Assembly (NCBI GenBank): GCA_014360495.1
Contig: JACIXR010000013.1
Span: 1 to 60,788, forward strand
Direction of reading: 5' to 3'
Origin: a bacterium
Lineage (GTDB): Bacteria; Armatimonadota; JACIXR01
DNA: 60,788 nucleotides
Under the pieces are notes generated by a model. That model did not search any database. It saw only the letters and a program-made list of their open reading frames with translations, and had not been told where the DNA came from. Positions 53,425-60,788 of the stretch are shown here, one piece after another; position 1 is the first letter of the stretch, and every line of letters begins with the position of its first letter. The translations under genes and the position numbers were made by a program.

Positions 53425-56400
53425 GTGATATTCTTTTTTCTAATCCTTGTATCTCTCAAAGCCTTTCCATTGAATGTAATAGAGGCAGATGGAGGTTATA
53501 CTATTGGCATAGAGGGGAAGGAATTTAGAGCAAGGATAAATAAGAAATTCCCCTCCTTTCTCGGAGTTCTACATGATGCGGGAAGTCCTTCCGACCCATT
53601 TCTTGGCTACTTTTATGGTTGGTGGACAAGCTCTGATTTTTCCCTTGAGGGAAAAGGGTGGGTGGGTTTACATATGCCAATTTTCAAATTAGAGAAGTTG
53701 AAGATTGAGAGAGGGAAAAGAAGCGTAGCAGTTAGCACGGAGGTCTACCTAAAAGACGAACCAGACATCCGTATTCGCTCCCGTTATATCTTTTATGAGG
53801 GCGTGAGTGGTTTTGAGATGGAAAGGGAGTTCATAGGGAGAAAGGGAAAGAGATTTGGACCTCTTGGGCTTTGGTTAGGCGGTGTGCTAAGTGAGTTTCC
53901 CGTCTCAAATGCTTCCTTGCCCGATTCTTATTACTACCAAGGGAAGTGGAGAACTAAAATAGAGCATCACTGGCAAAACCTCTCATCTCAACAGAGCAAA
54001 GAAGGTGGCGAGGTCCAATTTGTGATTTTCTATTGGAACGAAACGAAAAGGTATCTCATAAGCTTAATTGACCCTAAGGGCTTTGGAGGTGGAATCAAAG
54101 CTTTGCACTTCTGTTGGCGAGGTGAATGGAAGGACCCTGCTTGGGGGAATGATACGGGATTATTTAGCTATGGAAAATTTAAGGTAAAATTCCTAATAGG
54201 AAGGGGAAGCAAAGAGGAGGCATTAAAAAAGGCAAAGGAGTTGCAGAAGGGGATTTTTCCTTCTTTAAGTCCAAAGATGAAAGAAGAAATAAGAAAAGGC
54301 AAGATTGAATATATTAAGAATGACTTTTACAGATTAGGGGTAGATATTGATAGGGGTGAGGTGGTTTCTCTTCAGGTAGATACTGGGGGGAAAGGAAAAT
54401 GGGGAGCTAATCTTTTGGCGGGAAGAAGGACGAGAATTTATTTCGGAGGACCTTCCAAGTGGCAAAGGAGCGTCTATCCTTTCGATGCTTACCCCCTTTA
54501 CCTCTCCCCTAAAAGAATGCAGAAATGGGAGATTTCTCCCACTTCCCTTAGCATCCCTTCTCTCTTTCTCCTTTCCCCCGAAAGGGAGCCCCTAATATCC
54601 GCTTCGCTAACTTACTCCCTTGAAAAGGATAAAATCCTTTTAAAGGCGCAATTTGAAAGTTTAAGAGATATCGCGCTCCCCTATTTGGGCTGGCACTTGG
54701 ATTTTCCTTCTAATTCCTGGAAAAGGTTCTATAACTTCGCTGGAGGTTATTTCCATATAAGGATGTTGAGCAATTATAAGATGAGTATGTATGACCTTCA
54801 ACCTTGTTATCGTCCAATAGGCAATGATTTGATAGCTTACGGAGAGGAGGATTCGCTTACTCCTTTCAGGACTATTGCTATGGAGGTAAAAAATGAAGGG
54901 AGCGATATGCCCTTTAACATCCATTTACCAAATCCTCTTTTTGACGAACCAACGGGAATTTCCAAGATAGCGATAACTGGAAGTCAATTTGATTGGACGA
55001 TACATAACTGCAGACCGATGTCATTGAAGCGGGGAAAAGTGTATAGGTTGGAGCTCTCGCTAAGAATAATCCCACCGCCCACTCCTCCTTCCCAATGGAC
55101 ATTCATCCTCCGCTTTCCTCATTCTCCTGAGATTGAAAAAGCTATAAATATGTTTTATCAAGAGCACTGCTATGGCGGACCAATCGCTCCAATTGGATTG
55201 GTTCCCTTCTTTCATATCCTTGCTGGGAAATACAATCCTCGCTTCAGCTTAGAGCTCACGAAGGAAAAGCTAAAAGAATATATCTCAGCTTTAGCTGACG
55301 GTGAAACGACGAGAGATGAGGATGGGAATCTCCTTCCGAAGGGGATGATGCCGATAGCGAAATACGGAGACGGTAGATGGATGTGGCGTTGGAACGGAAC
55401 CGGCTATATATTTGAGACCAACGCCCAATTTATCCTCTCTGTCCTTGAATATTTCATTCTCACAAGGGACCATGAGTTTATCGCAGAAGTTTTCCCAAAT
55501 TTGGAGGATGCATTCGGGTTTTATAAATCTATGGCTGATAATTATATTTTGACCTTGCCTTATCCATACACTGGACTGCCCAACCAAAATCGCCCCGCAA
55601 CTTACTGGGATGGTTGGAATATAGGACATCGTTATTCCCTTTTACAGGTCTACTATGTGGCTTCTGCTCAGGCATTAGCACGTTTAGCGAAAGTTCTAAA
55701 TTATGAAGATAAGGCAAATGAATATAAAAGGATAAGCGAGAAAGCAAGGGAGGCTCTCTTCTCAATCTATTGGAGGGAAAAATATATCAGGGATAACGAA
55801 GGCAGGCTATTGGAGGGAGGAAGGTTCTTGAGTTGGATAGATGTAAACGGAAAGGAGATAGATGTGGGTTTCACAGATATTCCTCTGCTTGCTAATTATC
55901 TTGGGCTTTTGAGCGATGACAAATCACTAAAGGTGAGGCTCTGGCTTAATTCCGACCCGAATGCCTATTCTTGGAGGGATGGAAAGACTGGCAAGCCTTG
56001 TGGAATCCCTAGCATAAACACGATAGATGGGAATAAAGAGGCTTTCCATGCGGGGATTTGGAACAACTTCCAATTTCCTCCTGGATTTGAGAATGGTCAG
56101 ACGATGTTCTGGCAGGGTGGTTTTGATTGGTTTTTGAGGGCAAGGTTCTCGCTTGAAGAGGTTTATGAAAAGGTTAAAAGTTTTTCCGGAAGGGCACTAC
56201 GAGGGGACCTCGCAAGTGGGCATGGACTTCCTCATACTCGTCCCTTGCCTATGTTTGAGGGGACAAGCACATTTAGCGCGGATGATAAGCCCGTTGGTAG
56301 CGACCAAGGTTTGCCGGAGGATGGCGTCCTTATCGCTGTTGGAATAATTGAAGGTATAGGTGGTTTGAGGTTGAATGAGGAGCACCTATATTTTGAGCCA

Positions 56401-56601
56401 GCAATTCCGGAGAAATTGAGGGACTTTTCAATAGAAAATATCAGAGTTGGCGATGTTATTTTAAATATAAAGTTCTCTGGATGGGGAAGAAATGTAAAGT
56501 TAGTTAAGGTAAACGGCGAAGTAATTCCTCAGCCCATACCTCGCTCTTTATTGAAAACGGGCGATGTCGTAGAGGTTGTGTTGGATAAAGAATTTACTTA
56601 A
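53425..56601 (+). CDS. large secreted six-hairpin glycosidase-like protein
   Basis: The 1058-residue protein has a short signal sequence (MIFFFLILVSLKAFP). The first 560 residues are beta-rich without a recognised name. From about 565 to 960 an (alpha/alpha)6 barrel is visible: MFYQEHCYGGPIAPIG, ETNAQFILSVLEYFILTRDH, ATYWDGWNIGHRYS, and an FEGTSTFSADDKPVGSDQG segment. A short beta-sandwich (LYFEPAIPEKLRDF) closes the chain, as in GH65/GH78/GH95-like enzymes. Catalytic residues cannot be fixed by eye. GTG 53425 is six bases after the membrane protein gene and is preceded by GGGGGTGA. The substrate is unknown. Confidence 0.68.
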   Translation: MIFFFLILVSLKAFPLNVIEADGGYTIGIEGKEFRARINKKFPSFLGVLHDAGSPSDPFLGYFYGWWTSSDFSLEGKGWVGLHMPIFKLEKLKIERGKRSVAVSTEVYLKDEPDIRIRSRYIFYEGVSGFEMEREFIGRKGKRFGPLGLWLGGVLSEFPVSNASLPDSYYYQGKWRTKIEHHWQNLSSQQSKEGGEVQFVIFYWNETKRYLISLIDPKGFGGGIKALHFCWRGEWKDPAWGNDTGLFSYGKFKVKFLIGRGSKEEALKKAKELQKGIFPSLSPKMKEEIRKGKIEYIKNDFYRLGVDIDRGEVVSLQVDTGGKGKWGANLLAGRRTRIYFGGPSKWQRSVYPFDAYPLYLSPKRMQKWEISPTSLSIPSLFLLSPEREPLISASLTYSLEKDKILLKAQFESLRDIALPYLGWHLDFPSNSWKRFYNFAGGYFHIRMLSNYKMSMYDLQPCYRPIGNDLIAYGEEDSLTPFRTIAMEVKNEGSDMPFNIHLPNPLFDEPTGISKIAITGSQFDWTIHNCRPMSLKRGKVYRLELSLRIIPPPTPPSQWTFILRFPHSPEIEKAINMFYQEHCYGGPIAPIGLVPFFHILAGKYNPRFSLELTKEKLKEYISALADGETTRDEDGNLLPKGMMPIAKYGDGRWMWRWNGTGYIFETNAQFILSVLEYFILTRDHEFIAEVFPNLEDAFGFYKSMADNYILTLPYPYTGLPNQNRPATYWDGWNIGHRYSLLQVYYVASAQALARLAKVLNYEDKANEYKRISEKAREALFSIYWREKYIRDNEGRLLEGGRFLSWIDVNGKEIDVGFTDIPLLANYLGLLSDDKSLKVRLWLNSDPNAYSWRDGKTGKPCGIPSINTIDGNKEAFHAGIWNNFQFPPGFENGQTMFWQGGFDWFLRARFSLEEVYEKVKSFSGRALRGDLASGHGLPHTRPLPMFEGTSTFSADDKPVGSDQGLPEDGVLIAVGIIEGIGGLRLNEEHLYFEPAIPEKLRDFSIENIRVGDVILNIKFSGWGRNVKLVKVNGEVIPQPIPRSLLKTGDVVEVVLDKEFT

Positions 56602-56663
56602 TTTACAATTGAAGTAATTTTAAAATTTAAATGAAAACGAAAAAGGAAAGGAGGTGAAAAGCG

Positions 56664-57365
56664 ATGAGAAGAGGCTTTACGCTGATTGAGCTACTTGTGG
56701 TCATAGCTATCATTGCCATTCTGGCGGCTATTCTCTTTCCGGTTTTCAGCCGGGCAAGAGAACAGGCAAGAAAAGCAGCGTGCTTATCCAATATGAAGCA
56801 GATAGGACTGGCTTTTGCGATGTATACGCAGGATTGGGACGAGAATCTGCCTCTTTTCGTCTGTGGCTGCGGTGCCGCTCGACCAAATGGAGAAACCGGA
56901 GTATGCCTCTTCTCCAAACTTCAGCCATATATGAAAAATATGTAGGTGTATATTTGTCCGAGCCTTGGAGATGGTCCAACGGGGCAGGAAACTTGTGGTA
57001 AGAATCCTGAAATCGCTCGCTTGCATTATGGAGCGAACAGGGCTATTATCTGGAACCCAAGCTTGGCTCGCTGGCCCAAACCCGCCGATGCTGTCGCTAT
57101 AGCGGAAACCGGTGGAAACATATGGGGTGGAATCTGGAATGTAGGTTATTGTGGCAACTGCAAGGACCTTTCCGTTGAGATAAATGTCAGCGCTGGAGAT
57201 GATTGGGCAGGCAATGAGTGGAGCAATTGTTCATGGACTTGGGTATGGTTCGCGAGAAATCGGCATAGCGAGGGGCTGAATGTCGTCTTTATGGATGGAC
57301 ACGCTAAATGGACGAAGTTGGACTCCCTCGTTAGCAAGCGCTATTGGCAGCCTGAATGGCAATGA
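56664..57365 (+). pseudogene. pseudopilin gene 3, interrupted by an in-frame TAG
   Basis: ATG 56664 follows AAGGAGGTGAAAAG. The first 93 codons give a normal prepilin start ([30 protein letters not shown]) and a part resembling genes 1 and 2. TAG at 56943-56945 stops the frame, and the same frame continues with VYICPSLGDG to RHSEGLNVVFMDGHAKW at the C terminus. Aligned with gene 2 ([10 protein letters not shown] against KNM-stop-VYICPS), the stop falls at a Gln position, so one CAG to TAG change would explain it. GTG 56946 could restart translation. Codon choice differs from genes 1 and 2, so this copy has not shared their recent exchange. It follows the glycosidase gene by 62 bases. Confidence 0.82.
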
Positions 57366-57370
57366 ATAGC

Positions 57371-57399
57371 AAGGGGGGCGAGTTTCACTCGCCCCCCTT
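57371..57399. terminator. strong hairpin after pseudopilin gene 3
   Basis: A perfect 13-bp stem (arms AAGGGGGGCGAGT and ACTCGCCCCCCTT) with a TTC loop, no T run. Read on the other strand it has a GAA loop, like the REP-type hairpins near the start of the window. The following 57400-57500 has A+T-rich sequence and a TAAAAT at 57503-57508, 12 bases before the next start. Confidence 0.6.
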
Positions 57400-57520
57400 A
57401 CCCTTAAAGGAGCTATCCCTCTACTTTCACTTCTCATAAGAAATAAGACAAGATAAGACAAATTGATAGCAATTTTCCCCTTTTTTGAAAGCATATTTTT
57501 TGTAAAATCATAAATAACTT

Positions 57521-59434
57521 ATGAAGGCGAAAATCTCTTTCAAAGCGATTCTCCTCGGGATTATTTTAATCCCCATAAATAACCTCTGGGTCGTTTATAT
57601 GATGGAGGTAAAGGGTGGTGCCTTCCCCACTTCCATGTCTCTCTTCTCCCACGCCGTTTTCTCGCTCCTCATCGTTTTCCTCTTCAACCTCTTCCTAAAA
57701 AGATACCTCCCACGCCTTGCCCTCAATAGAGGCGAAGTCCTTTTGACATATTCAATGGTTGCCCTCGGTTCCTGCTGGCTGGGTATAGATAACTATCCCG
57801 TCCTCGTCTCCTGCGCCACCCACCCCTATTGGTTTGCCACTCCCGAGAACAAATATGAGAAGCTATTTTTCCAATATCTCCCCAAGTGGCTGATTGTTCC
57901 CGATAAGAAGGCTTTGGAGGGATATTTTCTCGGTTGGTCAACGTTCTACACCAAAGAACATATCCTTGCCTGGCTGAAGCCGATTCTCTACTGGACTCTC
58001 TTCTTTATGATAATGGTTTGGGTTATGATGTGTATGAACATAATTTTCCGAAAACAATGGGCGGAAAATGAAAGGCTTACCTTCCCTATCATCCAACTCC
58101 CTCTTGCCATAACTGATGAAAGCCTCTATCTCTTCAAAAGCAAGCTTATGTGGATAGGCTTTGCCATAGCGGCGATAATTGATATCATAAATAACATCAA
58201 CGCAAATTATCCCTTCTTCTTCCACATAGCGATTAGGGATTATGACCTCGGTCAGTTCATAACGACTCCTCCCTGGAACGCAATCGGCTGGACACCCCTT
58301 TACTTCTTCCCTTGCATCATCGGGCTTGGCTATCTCTTGCCGCTTGACCTCGCCTTCTCCTGCTGGTTCTTCTACTGGTATTGGAAGATGCTGAAAGTCA
58401 TGAGCGTTGCCTTTAATCTGCAGGTCGCCAGACCAGATATGCCCTATATCAACGACCAATCCGCTGGCGCCTACATAGGTATAGCTTTTTTCGTTCTTTG
58501 GGTTGGAAGGAAATATCTCTATCAGGTCTTGAAGAGGATTTTCACGGGAAAGTCAGAAGTAAGCGATGAAGGAGAACCTTTATCATATCGTATGGCTTTT
58601 ATTGGGATAATTCTCGGCTATATCGCGCTCATGGTTTTCCTAATGCAGGCAGGGATGCGATTCATCACAGCTTTCCTATTCCTTCTTATCTTCTTCCTTC
58701 TTTCCCTTGCTATAGCGAGGATAAGGGTGGAGCTTGGTTCTCCTGTCCACGACTTGCATTTCGCCGGTCCCGACCAGATGTTACCGAGGGTTGCGGGAGT
58801 TGAGAGCTTCTCAAAAGGGGATTTAGTCTTCTTCACCCTCTCTTGGAGTTTCAATAGGGCTTACAGGGCTCATCCTATGCCCCATCAGATTGAGGGATTG
58901 AAGATAGCGGAGAGAACGGGCGTTAGTGAAAGAGGGTATATGTGGGCGATGTTGCTTGCGAGTTTGGTTGGCTCCTTCGCAAGTTTCTGGGCTTTACTTC
59001 ATACTTACTATAAACTCGGAACTTTGGCTAAGGCAGCGCCTTGGACTACGGGGTATGGATGGGAGGCTTTCAATCGCCTCCATTCTTGGCTGACGATGCC
59101 GCAGGAGAGGGACAATCTCTGTTCCATTTTCACTTTTTGGGGATTTCTGTCAACGATTATTCTTGTCCTCATAAGAGGTAGATATTTCTGGTGGCCGTTC
59201 CATCCCATTGGCTATGCTGTTTCATCTTCTTGGTCAATGAATCTCCTCTGGTTGCCCATATTCATAGCTTGGATGGTCAAATTCTTCGTTTTGAGGGTTG
59301 CGGGATTGAGGGGTTACAGGCAGACGCTCCCCTTCTTTCTTGGTTTAATCTTGGGCGAATTCACGATAGGAAGTTTGACGAATATCTTGGGCATATTCTT
59401 CAATTGGCGGATATATCCCTTCTGGGGTGGCTGA
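57521..59434 (+). CDS. DUF6785/DUF6784-type multi-pass membrane protein 2
   Basis: The 637-residue paralogue of the protein at 51502-53418 keeps the same length, topology and signatures (NIIFRKQWAENERLTFPIIQL, RPDMPYINDQSAGAYIG, HDLHFAGPDQMLPRVAG). Differences are scattered through the membrane segments. ATG 57521 has no clear ribosome binding site and lies 12 bases after a TAAAAT, so the message may have a very short leader. The gene ends five bases before the convergent hisA stop codon. Function unknown; transport is inferred from topology. Confidence 0.75.
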   Translation: MKAKISFKAILLGIILIPINNLWVVYMMEVKGGAFPTSMSLFSHAVFSLLIVFLFNLFLKRYLPRLALNRGEVLLTYSMVALGSCWLGIDNYPVLVSCATHPYWFATPENKYEKLFFQYLPKWLIVPDKKALEGYFLGWSTFYTKEHILAWLKPILYWTLFFMIMVWVMMCMNIIFRKQWAENERLTFPIIQLPLAITDESLYLFKSKLMWIGFAIAAIIDIINNINANYPFFFHIAIRDYDLGQFITTPPWNAIGWTPLYFFPCIIGLGYLLPLDLAFSCWFFYWYWKMLKVMSVAFNLQVARPDMPYINDQSAGAYIGIAFFVLWVGRKYLYQVLKRIFTGKSEVSDEGEPLSYRMAFIGIILGYIALMVFLMQAGMRFITAFLFLLIFFLLSLAIARIRVELGSPVHDLHFAGPDQMLPRVAGVESFSKGDLVFFTLSWSFNRAYRAHPMPHQIEGLKIAERTGVSERGYMWAMLLASLVGSFASFWALLHTYYKLGTLAKAAPWTTGYGWEAFNRLHSWLTMPQERDNLCSIFTFWGFLSTIILVLIRGRYFWWPFHPIGYAVSSSWSMNLLWLPIFIAWMVKFFVLRVAGLRGYRQTLPFFLGLILGEFTIGSLTNILGIFFNWRIYPFWGG

Positions 59435-59439
59435 CGAGG

Positions 59440-60150
59440 TCAAGCTAATTCTAAAAGAGCTTCTTTCAAGTTTATTTTACCTTCGTAAATGGCGCGACCG
59501 ATAATTGCCCCGTTGACGCCTATCTCCTTAAGCCTTCGCAAATCATCTATTGAGCTAATCCCTCCCGAAGCGATTAACAACCCCTGAAAGATTTCCCTCA
59601 CCTTCTTTATCTCCTCAAAATTAGCCCCCTCCAAGCTCCCATCCCTAAGTATGCTGGTGTGTATCAGGCACCTAACCCCCAACTCTCCTAACTCCCGCGC
59701 AAAACTGAGAACATCCTTTTCAGTTTCCTTCAACCATCCTTCCACTGCTATTTTCCCACCTTTGGAATCCAATGCCACCGCTATCCTCTCACCATAGAGT
59801 TCCAAAGCCCTCTCAAGGAATTCCTTTCTCAATGCGAGAGTCCCCAATATCACCCTGTCCACTCCCAACGAGAGAACGCTTCCAATATCATCTAAATTTC
59901 TTATTCCGCCTCCCAACTCAATCTTCAAGCTCGTTTTCTTCCTTATGTCCCTAACTGTATCCAGATTCACCAATCTCCCTTCCTTGGCTCCTTCTAAATC
60001 CACTATGTGAAGCCATTCCGCGCCATCCATCTCAAATGATTTGGCAATTGAAGCGGGGTCATCGTAGGAAAAGAGGAGCTTTTCGTAATTCCCTCTATAT
60101 AAGCGAACGCATTTACCTTGAATGATATCTATCGCTGGGATGATGAGCAT
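59440..60150 (-). CDS. hisA: phosphoribosylformimino-AICAR ribotide isomerase HisA
   Basis: The 236-residue half-barrel enzyme catalyses the fourth step of histidine synthesis. Asp8 (IPAIDI), the ELGGGIRN phosphate site, Asp near 128 (VALDSKGG) and IASGGISS support the call. Length is typical. It overlaps hisH by 22 bases on the same strand. Confidence 0.96.
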   Translation of the reverse strand: MLIIPAIDIIQGKCVRLYRGNYEKLLFSYDDPASIAKSFEMDGAEWLHIVDLEGAKEGRLVNLDTVRDIRKKTSLKIELGGGIRNLDDIGSVLSLGVDRVILGTLALRKEFLERALELYGERIAVALDSKGGKIAVEGWLKETEKDVLSFARELGELGVRCLIHTSILRDGSLEGANFEEIKKVREIFQGLLIASGGISSIDDLRRLKEIGVNGAIIGRAIYEGKINLKEALLELA

Positions 60151-60749
60151 AGCGCTATCTCGGCGAAATTCTTTAGGATTCTCAAACCTGCCGAACTGCT
60201 CTTCTCGGGATGGAATTGCAATCCGAATACATTCCCCTTTTGAATCGCACAGGGGATGAAGTTGGGATATTCCGTTTCCCCTATCACCACATCCTCCTCG
60301 GGCTCAACATAGAAGGAATGGACGAAATAGAACATCTCACCCTCCTTTATCCCCTCAAAAATCGGGGATTTTCTCTTTATTTTCAGGATATTCCAACCCA
60401 TATGGGGAATTCTCACATTTCCTTTTATCTTCACCACTCTTCCCTTTACAACGCACAAACCTTTTACCCCGGGCGATTCCTCGCTCTCCTCAAAGAGGAC
60501 CTGGAGACCGAGGCAGATGCCGAGCAAAGGTTTGCCTTTCTTAATTTCTCTCAGAATCGTTTCCTCTAAATTTAATTCCCTTATATTCTTCATTGCCGAG
60601 CCGAAGGCACCCACGCCTGGCAGAATGATTGCTTGGGCTTTCTCCAAATCCTCTGGTGAGGAAGTGAGGAGGGCTGGGAAGCTCAGTTTCTCCAGCGCCT
60701 TCTGAACGCTTCTGAGGTTACCCATTTTATAGTTGACGATGGCAATCAT
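60129..60749 (-). CDS. hisH: imidazole glycerol phosphate synthase glutaminase subunit HisH
   Basis: The 206-residue glutaminase supplies ammonia to HisF. The nucleophile is the Cys of LLGICLGLQ (near residue 79), with His and Glu of QFHPEKSS near 183-186, and the oxyanion strand LPGVGAFGSA. ATG 60749 is near the window end; hisF is not in view. It is followed by hisA with an overlap, a common gene order. Confidence 0.96.
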   Translation of the reverse strand: MIAIVNYKMGNLRSVQKALEKLSFPALLTSSPEDLEKAQAIILPGVGAFGSAMKNIRELNLEETILREIKKGKPLLGICLGLQVLFEESEESPGVKGLCVVKGRVVKIKGNVRIPHMGWNILKIKRKSPIFEGIKEGEMFYFVHSFYVEPEEDVVIGETEYPNFIPCAIQKGNVFGLQFHPEKSSSAGLRILKNFAEIALCSSSQR

Positions 60750-60765
60750 TTTCAGATGTGGGGCG

Positions 60766-60788
60766 GGTTGGGGACGAAGTCCCCAACC
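60766..60788. repeat. hairpin at the window edge, REP-like
   Basis: A perfect 10-bp stem (GGTTGGGGAC / GTCCCCAACC) with a GAA triloop at the end of the window, upstream of hisH. It matches the build of the hairpins in 1-360 and 5570-5915, although the stem sequence differs. It could instead be the terminator of a gene outside the window. Confidence 0.5.

Noticed and set aside
56943-56945. TAG reassigned to glutamine
   Set aside because: Several intact genes in the window (for example secG, the DUF996 copy at 33393-33923) end with TAG, so it is a normal stop codon.

Overview
The window looks like part of a chromosome from a probably thermophilic bacterium of the Armatimonadota type (Fervidibacteria-like lineages are a plausible home). 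This is inferred from gene content: short class-III pseudopilins with a helix followed by [10 protein letters not shown] and a C-terminal HxGG..DGH motif, paired many-pass membrane proteins of the DUF6785/DUF6784 kind, many secreted glycosidases, an HspR-type heat-shock operon, and heavy use of AGG/AGA arginine codons and Glu/Lys-rich proteins. No rRNA gene is present, so the placement cannot be confirmed here.

Layout. 1-8.4 kb: REP-like hairpin repeats surround a Tat-exported sugar-isomerase-like protein, a minus-strand operon (AMMECR1 protein, ArsC-like phosphatase, a nucleotidyltransferase/sugar-kinase fusion) and a secreted GH42-like glycosidase. 8.4-12.4 kb: secG, a sugar isomerase/epimerase, cysS and a VanW protein. 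12.4-19.9 kb: a minus-strand heat-shock operon dnaK-hsp20-grpE-dnaJ-hspR-clpC-rhomboid. 20.1-23.2 kb: a metallo-hydrolase, an orphan 2-oxoacid oxidoreductase gamma subunit and a PdtaS/PdtaR two-component pair. 23.2-24.0 kb: six tRNA genes, all Ser or Arg, enclosing a DUF3467 gene. 24.3-29.3 kb: rpmH-rnpA-yidD-yidC-jag, uvrC and ogt. 29.2-31.8 kb: a PQQ-type propeller protein.

32.0-35.0 kb is a tandem array of six DUF996-type small membrane protein genes, four intact and two decayed. 35.2-59.4 kb is an accessory carbohydrate region: a duplicated beta-helix protein, a repeat-propeller protein, three secreted six-hairpin glycosidases, a GH42-like glycosidase, two URO-D superfamily proteins, three pseudopilin genes (one broken by an in-frame stop) and two DUF6785-type membrane proteins. 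hisA and hisH (minus strand) close the window.

The accessory region appears to work as an outer-surface and export-based glycan-processing module: secreted glycosidases release sugars, multi-pass membrane proteins may move products, cytoplasmic URO-D-like proteins may act on methyl groups or other cofactor chemistry, and pseudopilins may form part of a surface or secretion device. The gene content is seen in the sequence; the joint role is inference. Two paralogue families (pseudopilins and DUF6785 proteins) carry blocks of identical DNA inside otherwise diverged genes, which suggests recent recombination between copies.
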